DNA of 64,000 bases from Salvia splendens. Lineage: Eukaryota > Streptophyta > Magnoliopsida > Lamiales > Lamiaceae. The notes beneath the pieces were generated by a model. It was not told the DNA's origin. It searched no databases and saw nothing but the letters and a program-made list of their open reading frames with translations. Where the stretch lies: contig NC_056035.1 in assembly GCF_004379255.2 (NCBI RefSeq), positions 17,753,902-17,817,901 on the forward strand, given 5' to 3'. Each line of letters begins with the position of its first letter. Position 1 is the stretch's first letter. Made by a program: the position numbers and the translations under genes. Positions 21,909 through 34,500 of the stretch are shown one piece after another.

Positions 21909-23756
21909 CTCCCTCCGTTTTTTAAAAATAGAAACATTTGAAACGGCACGGGTTTTAATGCACAATTTGGTAAAGTAAGAGAGAGGGAGAGAAAAATTAG
22001 TAAAGTAAGAAAGAGAGGGAGAAAAAAATGGTAAAGTAAGAGAGAGAGAAAAAAACAATGTTAGTGGATTATATTAGGATTGGTATACTGAAAAGCATGT
22101 TTCGAGCACGAATGAGCACGAATAGAATCTTGCTTGTATACGAAAAACTCTACAATCCACTTTTAACCTGATTCAGTATTATTCGAGCAGTTACGCATGA
22201 ATAGAATAACCATTATTATTACATTGTGTTTGCTTGTGCATTTATAAGATGTTTTACGAACATTTAAATGCATAAGAAGTAAACAAAGTCTAAGTCTTTT
22301 GCTTAGTAGACTGGTTGCGGGCGTCGTCCACTTTAAGGTAACTACAGTCAGATCTATGCAATGCTTTTCAAAAGAGAAAGAAGAATTTCACAACCTAGAT
22401 AGGCTTTGGCTACCTATCGCGAAAGGTTGCAATGTCAGTCCGATTATTTCTAAGCCTTACTGAAATAAGATGACATTGGTGTGGTATAGCACTGAACGGA
22501 TATAACAGCAAGACATGTCTTCATGCTATCTACTGGAAGACTAGGTCTTGATAAACAACTATTTCTTAATCAACATACTTTAGCATTGAGCATACGTTAT
22601 TGGTTATGCACTACTTTGACTTATCAAATGGTGGGGGTTTTTCACAACCCAATAATCCTGATATATTAGGTAGTGGTGATTAATATCTAGCGATGCTAGA
22701 ATTGCTATTATGTTGAATCACACGCCTGGTGAGTCTGGTTTGATAATGTCCCCAAGAGGAGCTCGAACAAGTTTTTATTATTCGGAAACTGGCCAGTTGG
22801 AATTTAATTATTCCATGAATAATAAATAAGTGTTTCTTGCTAAGTCCACTCTTGGAATTAATAAGATGTTAATTAATTAAGTCCATAGGAAACATTAATT
22901 AATTAATGGATATTTCTATCTTAAGCGCGGGAAATAAACGACAAACAAAACGGAAGCCCAGATTACTTATAATTTCATATTTGGATGGGCAGTGCAATGT
23001 TACTTCTGTAGTGGCTGCTCGTAATATTCCAATATAAGCATGTATTAAATTGTGGGTTCAATTTAATTAGTAAAAAGTTAATTGGGGGAGGCTATGTCCA
23101 AAATCTTCCATAGATCCCTGACTGGGCTCAATATGAACTTATTATAAATAGGAGAATAAATGAGACATAAATTACTTTATTTTTCCAATGAAAAATTTCG
23201 TCCCTCTCCCATATACTGTAGGGGACGAAAATTTCTTCAGCTCCTTCGTGAGGATTTTCTGTCTTCTTTATTCGAGTCCTGGTATTTTGATAGGATCAGC
23301 CCACACTTATGTCGGAATACAGTTTGGGAACCAGTCAGAAGATCCGTGGTCTAGTATTGAAGATCATCACGTGGAGAAGGCGCAAGCAATCGACGATTCT
23401 TTGGAGAATCAAATCGGTAACTCTAAACCGTAGATTTCATGTTTGGGATTTGTTTTCTTTGAGCATGAATTATTTGCGGTCTAGCATGCAATTATCCGTT
23501 TAACATGTGAATTGATTAATCTTATAATCGGTCAAATAGATCCTCATCTGATTTATTTGTTATGTACAAGTCTTCTGCTGTGCAAGGGGTACCAAACCCC
23601 AACAGATTATGGGATCCACTTTATTAGTAGTATAAGTGGTAAATAAATTGATATATAGGAGTGTAAAGATTTCCTAAAATAGAAAGTTTGAAAGTTGCTA
23701 TTTTTAAGGAACAGACTAAAATGGAAAGAGTTGTTATTTTTAAAATATGGAGGGAG
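21909..23756. mobile_element. Stowaway-like MITE split by a solo LTR
   Basis: The left half 21909-22071 starts CTCCCTCCGTTTTTTAAAAA after TA (21907-21908). The right half 23610-23756 ends TTTTTAAAATATGGAGGGAG before TA (23757-23758). Removing 22072-23604 and one GATTA duplication leaves a MITE of about 310 bp with matching inverted ends. Confidence 0.8.
22072..23604 (+). mobile_element. Solo LTR of the same family as the copia element at 42832-51800
   Basis: It aligns from end to end with the 1.55-kb LTRs at 42832-44382 and 50252-51800: the same gtatactgaaaagcatgtttcga start block, the same taagtcttttgcttagtagactggtt block, and the same TATAAATA box (23143-23150). It is visibly diverged. The perfect 5-bp duplication GATTA (22067-22071 and 23605-23609) fixes the ends. 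The usual TG start is mutated to TA; the end is CA. No internal region remains. Confidence 0.9.
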
Positions 23757-23758
23757 TA

Positions 23759-24682
23759 TTAGTGATAAACCAATTATACATTTTAATGAAATACACGATT
23801 TAGTTCAATAATAACAGCTATTTGGTTCTTTTCTTCTCTTATATTATTCATTTATTATTTGGATTTTCTATATTACTTCATTGAAATAGTTCCATTACTT
23901 TATTCGACTAGGTTATTACTTCAAAATTTTTAGAACTTTTCCCTCATAATATGTTATTGCTTTTGATGAAGGCGGAACTAATTTACACATCAGCGCATCT
24001 CATCTACAAAAAAATAGATCTAACGCCCCTAATTTGGTCTCTAGTTCGTCCTTTAAAAATTGATTCGGCATTGATCACAACTCTACGTAGAAAATGTATG
24101 CATATATATATTTTTCCATCCACAAAAAATAGTCCCATCTTTTATTTCTTTTGTTTTTGTATGCCATCAAAATTACTAAAAAATGAAAATTACTCCTAAT
24201 TTGTTTATTCATTTTCTAGCTCTCTCTCTTATTTTATTTATATTTCTTTTTTTCTTCTTCTACTTTATTTATTTATTTTATAGTTTACATATAAAAACAC
24301 AAATCATCCATTAGTTAAATTATTTTTGATGGACGAAGCAAGTATGAAGTATATATCTACAATTGAAAATGAGCCCTTTATAATTCAATTCTTCAAATAA
24401 TCATATTACGTACAATATCATTTTCTATTTTCGTATTTCTAGACTATTACTCTTGCAATGATACAAAATTGAGGTGAAAAAGTGGAAGCATAGTACATGA
24501 GGCGAGTGGAGTGTCGCGCAGGACGAAAATTGAGAAATGTCGGCAAATGTGATGTCCAAAATGTGGGTCACACATGTACAACACCAAAAAATAAGCAATA
24601 CCGATGCCTTCGTGCTTTTGCATTCTTCTTACCAAAAGAAAAAAATGCAGTAAAAGCTTAATATTCAGCTTTATTCGCTTAA
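23759..24682. other. AT-rich intergenic, nothing recognised
   Basis: Short frames at 23951-24199 and 24447-24635 are low complexity. No supported feature. Confidence 0.35.
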
Positions 24683-24691
24683 AAGATGTAA

Positions 24692-25867
24692 GAGTGCTAC
24701 AAAAATGGTTCTTGAACTATAAGTTTATCTCGTTCATAGCTCTTATACTTTAAAAATATCGCCAGACATCCCTGGACTAAGTGTTTATCTTGAAATTGGT
24801 CATTTTGCCATTTTTTTATACGAAAATACCCTTTCGAGGGTTTGGGCAATTTGGTCTTTTTTACACTTTTAACATTTTAAATCTGATATTATTTTAGTGA
24901 TGTATTAAATCTAATATTATTTCAAAATGTTTATTCTTCTTTCCCTTTTGTCATCCTTCACTTTGTTTCTTTATTTCAATATTAGATTTTATTTTGTTAA
25001 ATTAAATTTTAAATTTAAATTTTTAAATATCAATAAATTTTTTTAATTAAAATTATTAATTCATGGACACTATAAATATTGATTAAAACTATTAATTTTT
25101 TTATTTAATATAATATTCAATTGAATCGAAGAAGTACAGAAAAATAATACCCATGATGGAAAAATAAGAGCTATTCTTCTTACCCTTCGTTCGGTTGTTA
25201 TAATTGCTTGTGATTATATATTATGAAGTTGACTATAAATTTGATACTACTAAAAATTTTATATAGGAGTATTTTGTTTAAATTTTCTAGTTAATTTTGA
25301 TTGTTTTCAAATAAATAAACGAAAATTATATTAGTCTTACATTAGATGCATATTTATTTCAGAATAATCGTGTTATATGATCTATTTATGATTAAAATAG
25401 TTAAATATTGATTAAAATTAAGTTGGCATCGGCATATCTTATTGATTAAATATTAGACACTATCAAATATTGATTAAAACTATTAATTTTTGTTATGTAA
25501 TAATTTTAATTATTAATAAAAAATTATTGATATTTAAAAAGCTAAATTTTAAATTTAATTTTATAAAATTAAATCTAATATTGAAATAAAGAAATAAAGT
25601 GAAGGATGACAAAAGGAAAGAAGAATGATAATTTTGAAATAATATCAGATTTAGTATATCACTGGAATAATATCATATTTAAAATATTAAAAGTGGAAAA
25701 AGACTAAATTGCTCAAACCCTCAAAGGGTATTTTCGTATCAAAAAATGGCAAAAGGACCAATTTCGAGATAAACCCTTAGTACATGGATGTCTGACGATA
25801 TTTTTAAAGTTCATGGACTATGAGCGAGATAAACTCATAGTATAGAGACCATTTTTTAAGTTCACCC
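24692..25867. mobile_element. Mutator-type foldback element with very long inverted repeats
   Basis: A perfect 9-bp duplication AAGATGTAA lies at 24683-24691 and 25868-25876, the hallmark of Mutator-like elements. The two arms (~24692-25060 and ~25500-25867) are inverted copies of each other for roughly 350 bp with moderate divergence. Examples are cgagggtttgggcaatttgg against its complement near 25715, and tcatccttcactttgtttct against its complement near 25600. The middle (~440 bp) is AT-rich. No coding capacity. A transcript through it would fold into a long hairpin. Confidence 0.85.
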
Positions 25868-26250
25868 AAGATGTAAAAGAGAAAATAGATGAATATCTCC
25901 AATTACATTTATGTAGACTTGTTGATGAATTCCTCCCATTCAGGAATTAGACTATCACAATTCATTTTGAAGTTTGATCTCATAATAAATTTTGGGATAA
26001 TGCTTGAATTACTCTTCTAAAATTAGCACGATAGTTATTTAGTGGAGAGACTGCATATAATTGAATGTCATCAATAATTGATCTAGAAATTAGGAAGGAT
26101 ATTATCAAAATCGAGCTGTATTAAACAGTCCATTGACGGGAAGATATTTAATTTATGACTGAATATCGAGGCTTGCCGCGTAAATGCCACGGCGTGGGGC
26201 ACCACTATGTATCCATGATCATTTAAACAATTACTACAAGTCCTGTCGTG

Positions 26251-26258
26251 TATAAAAT
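26251..26258 (+). promoter_or_regulatory. TATA box before a very small ORF
   Basis: TATAAAAT about 100 bp upstream of the ATG at 26350, with a purine-rich leader (agagagagaaaaca) just before the ATG. The arrangement resembles a real plant core promoter. GC-rich palindromic GCCACGGCGTGG lies at ~26189-26200. Confidence 0.35.
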
Positions 26259-26349
26259 GAAATGGGGGCAACAAGAAGTCCCAATTCAGTCTCATCAACA
26301 ACCTAGAGTTAGAGTAGGAAAAAGGAAAGAGTTTTAGAGAGAGAAAACA

Positions 26350-26430
26350 ATGGCAGAGATAATTCACAAGATAGCTGGGCATGAAGCACGAGGAGGTGAA
26401 GAAGAGCACCGAACACGGGCACGGCATTGA
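26350..26430 (+). CDS. Putative 26-aa ORF, start resembles small dehydrin-like proteins
   Basis: The ORF begins MAEIIHKI and then becomes charged (HEARGGEEEHRTRARH), ending at TGA 26428. The first residues are like those of small histidine- and lysine-rich dehydrin-like proteins (HIRD11 type), and a shifted frame continues with KKSTEHGHG. A truncated or frameshifted dehydrin gene with its promoter is therefore possible. The resemblance is short and may be chance. Confidence 0.25.
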   Translation: MAEIIHKIAGHEARGGEEEHRTRARH

Positions 26431-27679
26431 TTTGGATTGGATTATTGCATTTGGAATATTATTATTGTAATTCTCTATGCTGTTTCTCCGGTTAATTAAT
26501 GGAAGGAAGTATTTGCTGTATTTATTTATCAGCCGATTTCATTTTGAAGGATATTATATTATCCCTTGTTGTGGGGAAAAACAAGACATCGATCATCAAA
26601 TAAATGATGTGCATCAAACGATGTAGGTTTTACATAAATGACATCACTTTCTATTACAAATAATCTCAGCAACAAGGAGGAAGGAAAGAGATTAATAATT
26701 ATTAAATCGCAACAATTAAGAACAATATTGTTACTGAGATTATTAGTCATAGAAATTGATACTATCATTCATTTATGCAAACACTATGTCGTTTGATGCA
26801 TAACATTAATTTGGTGGTGGTGTTTTATTTTTTCGATCCTTCCCCTCATCATTAAACTGATTATAGAAATCAATTTCTTTATATTAAAATACCTCAAAAT
26901 ATTAAATACTTATAACTTTATCAGTTTAAATTATTGTTACACAAACAATATAAATTTAATTTGTTAATTGTAATTGGGTTTGCAATATATGGAGTAATAG
27001 ATAAATTCTATAAATGCGTTGATCGAATTTGAAATATACTGATTGAGTTTATATTATTTGTTGATTGCATTCTACAAATATGATGATTGAGTTTGTAATG
27101 TGTTAATTGTATTCTGTAGATATGTTGAATGTGTTTCTTGTATATATTGATTTGAGTTTATAATATATATTATGATTACAACTTTGATATATGTTGATTG
27201 TAATTCTGATATCTTAACTGTGGTTCTAATGCATGTTTATTTGAGTTTCTAATATATGTTGATTGTGACGTTAGATGTCAAATTAATACATTAAGCACAA
27301 CGCACAGCTATAGGATACAATCAACATTTCGAAAGCATACCATTAGTATATCTATCTATAACATGCAATAAACATATCAATATAGTTAATTTATTATTTT
27401 GAACAGATGTAATTAGGATTTTGGTTTCTTAAATAGGAATAAGTGCAGTATGCAATGAATAACCTAATCTTTGGCTCTTGTAACGCAATCAAATCAATAT
27501 ATGCATGTTCCATCTGATTTTCTCATCACAAAAATAATGTTAGGATACAAACTGTTCAACGGTTTACTATTCAATAGTCATAATGATTCATAATTCTAGT
27601 CTACCCTTTATCATAAACACTATAAATAAATAAATAGGAGCTAAGACTATAACCTGAATTTGCTGCAGTTTGGGTGAAT
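26431..27679. other. AT-rich intergenic with degenerate TATGTTGATTG repeats
   Basis: Between about 27000 and 27270 a loose repeat of the type TGTTGATTGnnTTnnnAATATA recurs some eight times with poor conservation. No gene. The right end (27.5-27.68 kb) is the probable 3' UTR of the NOM1-like gene. Confidence 0.4.
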
Positions 27680-30600
27680 TCACATCACAAGACCTTCAAT
27701 ATTGTTCAGAGCCTTTTTTGCAATCTTGAACTTACTAGCCAGTGATTTTTGACTGCTTACGACATATTTGCTGATGAAAAGCTCAACTCCACTCCTGAGA
27801 GCTTCATATTCAGGGGTCACGGCGATACGTGTAAAAATATTCCAAACTTTCTTATCTGAGAACTCGAATATGGCCTCAAATAGCATCCGGAAATGCATGA
27901 TCCTTTTAGAGGTCAGATTTGCAGGGTCACTCAAATCAACCGCCTTCAAAACTGCTAATGAAAGGCTGAAATTCTCGATCATCCTTGCAGTAAATTTTGC
28001 TAAATGCATTGATCTGAGCAGTGGCATTGACTCCAGTTCCTTGAAGTGATCCCACAGGCAATACTGCAACAGCAAAGGGCGCAAAGACAAATTTAAGTTA
28101 AGTGAATTACTTTAAAGGAAAGTGGTTGTATGCTATCTACCCTTATGGCACTAATAGAATGAGATTTTTTAGGCTAAAATACCAGTAATTTAGATTTGAA
28201 AGAAAAGCAACAACATCCAATAAAGTATTATAGCTACCTAATTTAAACTTATAGCTTTATCAAGCATGATTGTTTACATTGGAAAGCAATAACGGCACTA
28301 TGACATAGACCTTCACCGTCTCACTATTCTTAACAGTATGGCACCGAGTTAGCATCGTAGAGATGGTTTGAAGTGTCGAGTTTTTAACACTGACAGCACC
28401 ATATACATATTGTGTCTGTCTTTACTCATCAACCAGTGAGTTATCTTTACTCATCAACCAGTAACAGGGAGAAGTTTAGATATTTGATATCAAATTCTCA
28501 AGTATCAGCTAAAAGGTTCTTGGTTAAAAAAATAGCTAAACAAAAAACTAGAAATTCACCTGTAAAGTGAACTTGTGGTTTTTGTCATGGCTGCATAGCT
28601 TAGATGCAAGAATACAGTAGTATTCATTGAATACTTTCTCTTGTAGACAGCACTCCACAAGCACCCGCATGATCTCTCGATCCTGGAGGGCAGAAAAGAC
28701 AATAGGGAAATATGAGAAGTGATAAATGAACTACGAGCATAGTAATTAAGATATTAATACCTGCTTTCCTGGCAAGTCCAGTCCAAGAAGTTTCTCAAAC
28801 GCATCAATATAGTCTTCTCCACTCATAATTACACAAAAAATCGCATTTCGTGCACTTGTATTCATCCTCATTGATGCCGCAAGCTGTAGCATCTTTTTGG
28901 TTTCAGGGATCTCTTTATCAATTGTGCCAGCAACCTCTTCAATATTTTCAGTAGTTGAAGCAATATCCCCAGACAACCACCACTGGCCTTTCTTGTTGGG
29001 ATCAAGTAGCTTGCTCCATTTCAAACCTCGTATTAATATATCATCAACCCTTAACTGCAGTAGAGGAAACAGGGAAATGTCAATAAAAGAAAAAAGACCA
29101 GACATATATAATCATACACATGGGCACACTTGCACCTCAAAAAGGACACAACTTTGCTTATTTCTCCACATATGCAAAGAACCTAAAATACTTGTACAGA
29201 AAAAATCACAAAACTCCAATATATTCTGAGGTACTCATCATGTGGTTATTTTCTAAAATTCAAAAGGTATTCATTTCAGGATTCTGGAAAAATAATTACA
29301 TAATAGCACTGGCCTTGGACACACCAAATGATACGTCACTTACAAAAAACCTCAAATAGATACCATTTGATTTACAGAAAATAGACAAAACATTGGCACA
29401 TCAAAGAAAAAAGAACAAGGTAATTGTCCAAGTGGCAGATGGCGGAGAAAATGAGGAACAAAAAGGACAACATTATGCGGGACAAAGACCAAACAGTATG
29501 CATGTTGATTGAGCTGGTCCCAGGTATTGACTGCCACAATGAGCAATTCACTTAGAGCACATGTTATTTGATCAAACGTAGCACTTAAAAGTGAAATTTA
29601 CAATTAGACCAATTATATCAGAAACCGGGTTTTCTCTTTTCCCAGTATGTCGAGCATGTTACTGTAGAGCAACACAGTGTAGAATTTGTGATGTCTGCTT
29701 AATAAATAGAACGAGAACTATCTTCAAACATACAATAGTAATTGTGTGAGATGAAAACATGAACCTTTTGTAGCCACTTCTTTATGCGAGTGTGCTGCAC
29801 AGTTTCTTCCTTAGATCTCTTCTTATTGTTCTTTATGTCAAATATGGTTTCAATCATAAACTCCATCTGAAGAAATTGACAGGAGTCAGAGGAAGTAGGA
29901 AGCTCATATAATGCACTCATTGTAAATAATTTCCAATGCACATACTCGTTTGCTGCTTATATTTGATTGCCCAGAGTCAGCAGAGGCCTTCAACTCAGTT
30001 ACCCTACTCTGAATACTCTGAATGAAATTTTTCATGCCAACAGGATCATCCCCTCGCAATTTCATTCCACAACCTGTCAGAAGCGATTTTTTTAGTATAA
30101 ATAAACACAATCACCATGACCAAGACCACTGCAGGTCATAGCAAAAAAATTAATATACATACACATAGCAGACAATTTATTTAAATGTTATGAACTTGTT
30201 ACGATGAGAAAACCAACAAATTCACTTACACTGCAACACTGTCAGGATTGTCGAAACATCAACCTCTGTTAACCGCTTTCCGAGCATTATCAGGAAATCA
30301 TATATCAATTCACTGGTTATCAGAAGGAGAGTTCATCAGAGGGGCACATATAAACTCGACATTGACTAATGGGAGGGTAAAGGGTTAAAGACGCAGGAAA
30401 AAAATGAAGTTCAAATGTGAACTAAAATGTCAAGTTAATTACATCAAGGAAACATTCACTTGTAGAGCAACCCAATAATTTTTCAGTAAGTAGGTTTTTA
30501 AAAGTCAACAACTGAAAACAATCTCAAATGTCAATAAGGTTGATGCAATATTGCAATGAATGCAGGACAGAGAGATCACACTTTACTTAAACATCATTCC

Positions 30601-33600
30601 ATGTCATACCAAAAGCATATATCTTAAAGAAACCAACTTTTAATTGCACGAAATCAATAAATCTATAGACAGCCAAGGGATACATTCAAAACATATAGTG
30701 CTATGTATCATGTTTGAGCCAATATCAGCTTGCTCTAGAGTGTTTAACATACACTGATTTGAAGTATGGTTCATGTATTCAATTGAAAATACAAACTAAT
30801 AAGCAATGAGAGTATGACATTTCATTTATAAAATTAACCAGTATCTATAAATATTGTTACTGTACCTGGAGCAAACTCCAAAAACAAATAAACGAGATAA
30901 TAGAAGAGTCAAATTCCGTAACGAGAGATTGTCTTCTTTCATATACTCTTCCTGGAGATGAAACGCAAAAAAGTCTTCTAGTCAGCCAAGAGAAAACACA
31001 TCAGGAACAGATAATGTGTTGATCAAGTAGATTCTCCAGTATTGGTTAATTAGATTTACATTTTAAACCATGCAAAAGATGTATAAACTTTCGGAAGAAA
31101 GTACCTCAAAACGATTTGCAAGGCGTGAAAGAACTTTGGCACCAAAGTCTATACCAACCAAAGAAGCCATTCCAGCAACAAATGATGCGAAAACTGCAGC
31201 ATACCTTCATATGAAAATGCAGCAATGTAATTGAGTAAAAAATGAAAGATAATAGGAAACAAATTCAAATGAAAGACATCAACTTATTTCTAAAAAGATC
31301 TTACACTTAAACTAAACAAATTTATAGTACAGAACTAAATTCCACAAAACCTTTCTTCACCAAACGTATAACCATGGTGCTGGTTAGTAATGCTAATGCC
31401 TGGTAATTACAAGTCATATAAGCCTATGTAGTAAAAAGAATGAAGTACAATGTTTGTTCCTTGCAGAGTGGTCATCCAAGAAATATCGATATACCAGTTT
31501 ATCCAAGGCTGAATAAATATCTTCTGGAGCTCCTAATGATTTAGAGTAGTTTCATAAAAGCCCCAACCCCTCATGGTTCTACCAAAATAAAGAAGGAATC
31601 ATAGTCAGTTGATATATGTACTATAATAATATTATTAATAAGTCTACTACTGTATAAACTCAACTATGAACAAACTGGAGAAAACTGGGGGGCATCTAGG
31701 GAAAGAAATGAATGTTCTTAACTGTTCATTTCCACGAGGGCCTCCAGAACAGGATGTCACAATCTCTTCAGTTACAATCTGGGTTCCAACAGCACGACCT
31801 ACTAACTGCAAGTAGCAAAAATTACACAAATGATGACAACTGAGATTGTATTCCAACAAGGTAATTCATGCTAATCTACAATAAAGCAAGTGTCGTCATG
31901 ACGACAAGAAAGCACTTGATGGTTCCATATGAACAGCATGCTTTATGCCCAAGAGTCTGCAAGATTTGCAAGTAGCAGGAATTACATAAATTGTGCAAAT
32001 TGAGATCTCAATCGACGCACGCTAATCAACAGTATAGCTAGTATGCATCGAGATTAGAAACTAATTTGTAAGATTCATAGGAACAGCTGGCATATGCCTA
32101 ATCTAGCAACTGTTACGCAAATAAACGCAAGATAGGCACATAACCACAACAGGACCGAGCCATCAGTTTCCAAGCCTATGAAACTAAAAGATTGTATAAA
32201 TTATACTACAGAGAAGTAACCTTTGCCTATCAACAAAACAAAAATCCAGAGTTAGCAAAAGTTTTATTTGATGAAAGACTATTTGTTGGATATGTGAAAC
32301 ATCAATGTAAAATTTATAACATATACAGCCATTGCCAAAGATTGCTTCCAAGCTCAGTTACTATCTATAATGACATATTTTACATTTTGCTACCCATCTA
32401 AAGATTCCACAAACAATGTGTGAACAATATAATACAAAGTAGATATGACTACTTGTAACTTACTTGAAAGAGTGCAGAAATTTCCCCAGTGATTGATTCG
32501 ACATTTGTTTCAGAAAGCCTATTCAAAAGTCCTGAAAATAACGACTTAAGTCAATCTAGGAGATTTTATAACTGATAGGGCCATCAACCCATAAGAGAAT
32601 ACATTGGTAAGCTCATACCTCGTAATCTTCTACGCTCTTCAGCATATTCAGCCGATTCATTTCCACCACGCGATCTAAGATGGGGAGCCACATATTTCCC
32701 TGGCCCCTTGTTACGTAAATTATCCAAAGATACCCCAGATGAGACAGTCTTTGGAGGTCCAGATGCCTCAGTATTTGAGCTTATTCTCGTGTCAGCTTCT
32801 TGTTCAGATGAACTGGAATCATTGTGTTTTTCCAATAATCTGCTAGTTCGAAGGTTTTTCTTTGGATAACCTGGAGAAAGATCCGCATCCTCATTCTCCT
32901 GATCACTATTAAGGGAATCGGACTCTTCACTACCTTCACCAGATGAAATAGGGGAATCTTCAGGTGAGACCACATTCTCGAGCTCGTCATTGCTAGTCAC
33001 TAAATTGGACTCTTCGCTACCTTCACCGGATGAAATTTCATTATCCAAGTCTTCATAAGCTGAATCCATCTTTATAGTTTTCGATTTAGTATCCCGAGCC
33101 TTTTTATCCTCTTTTCCAACTTTCCCAAGACTGTCAGCAATAATAGATGGTATTCCTTCAAGCAACATATCAAGATCATCATTTGCATTAGTCAACCTCC
33201 CACTCTTCACCTTGAGTTTCTTCGCAAGTCTCCTCTCCAAACGCATATCCTCCTCTGCCGATGCCATCATCCCATTTGTTTGCATATCCAGCAAGTTAAA
33301 GAAATTGGCTTTTGAAGTTTTATCCGAACTCCTCTTCCGTTTGAACTCCTTTTTTGCTTCTGAGTTTCGCGAAGGACGAGCCTTTCCAGTTGCCTCGATA
33401 GTTTTCCGAGACCTTGTTTCAGTTTTGGATATTCCAACAATCTCAGGTTGCTTAGAGCTATCATCAATTTCATTATTCTTAAGTTGCTTCCCTGCCTTCC
33501 CAGACTTCGACTCCAACTTAGAAATCTTCGATTGCTACAACAAACAAAATAAAATTTCCTAATTCACTAAGAAAATTAAGAGAATCACATGACGTAAGTG

Positions 33601-33792
33601 CAGCAATGATATAGAATCAGACATCATACTCGTTGGTGGATCCAGGAATCAAACTTTTTCTTATTCCTAACTGAGCGGGCTTCTTTTCTGCGCTCTTTGC
33701 GGCTGGATTTCTCTTCTGCATCGGAAAAAAACTGTTATCGGAAGTAGAATGGCGTAGTGAACAGCAATTGCGCGGATTGTATTCTTACCCAT
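27680..33792 (-). CDS. NOM1/SGD1-like nucleolar protein with MIF4G and MA3 domains
   Basis: Thirteen exons: 33789-33792, 33630-33715, 32619-33534, 32464-32531, 31723-31805, 31105-31204, 30866-30951, 30230-30312, 29946-30073, 29765-29866, 28761-29054, 28560-28682 and 27680-28063. They total 2,457 bp, an exact frame for 818 residues. The N-terminal third is basic, then acidic and serine-rich: KERRKEARSVRNKKKFDSWI, NFFNLLD, a twice-repeated ISSGEGSEES block, then GKYVAPHLRSR just before the folded part. Residues ~336-550 form the MIF4G region (LVGRAVGTQIVTEEI, AGMASLVGIDFGAKVLSRLA, CCGMKLRGDDPVGMKNFI). Residues ~620-740 form the MA3 domain (MNTSARNAIFCVIMSGEDYI, DREIMRVLVECCLQEKVFNE). Yeast Sgd1 and human NOM1 are nucleolar and bind an eIF4A-type helicase in 18S rRNA maturation. 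The start exon carries only ATG plus one base, so confirmation from RNA is desirable. Confidence 0.93.
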
Positions 33793-34500
33793 GCTGTGTT
33801 TACTGAGGGGCGAATTTCCCCGGCGGGAAATTAGGGCAGGAAAAGAGGGACTGGTCACGTGGGCAGCGGCGGCGGCGACGGTGGAGCGGAATACAGAAAC
33901 GGAGGGAAAGAAAGCAGAGGCGAGTTAAAGGAAAACCGGGTTTAAATTGAGCTGGTCCATTTAATATTGGGCCATTAACGTAAGAAATCATGCTGAAATA
34001 TTTTTCAGAGTAAAGCCCAATTAGCATAATATATTGGGGATGAGTTTATGGCCTCTTCGTTTGACATGGATTGGATCGTGGCTTGGACAATAATTTAATT
34101 CTCAATTATTAAAATCTCGTGTTTAATTCAAAACTAAAAAAAAATAGGAAAGTAATATAATTTTTAAAAATATGGAAATAGGGGTTACACCTATGCCATT
34201 TCTTACAACATTTCTTGCTGCCTAATCACAAATTGACATGGGTATATTCTTTACAACATCGTTGGATTATTCAGTGAGAACTTCCCCCAAATTTTAGAAC
34301 TCCAACAATTTAATTAACTATATAATTTCAAGAAGGAGGAGACAAAAATAAGGCGTGCCTTATTCTTGGATGTTTTCTTGGAGGAATGCTTTAATTTATC
34401 ATCGGATTCACTAGGAGAGAAGATGAGCGGCATGTCGGCTGATGTACTATTTTTTAGCATTGTAACTATTTGTAAGTATATAAAGCAGGTGCAACATAAC
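33793..34500 (-). promoter_or_regulatory. Leader and upstream region of the NOM1-like gene
   Basis: The leader probably occupies 33793 to about 33930 and includes a GC-rich CGGCGGCGGCG tract. No TATA box is evident, as usual for ribosome-biogenesis genes. Beyond ~34050 it is plain AT-rich DNA. Confidence 0.35.

Noticed and set aside
33212..33562. 116-codon plus frame
   Set aside because: Antisense shadow of the large exon of the NOM1-like gene.
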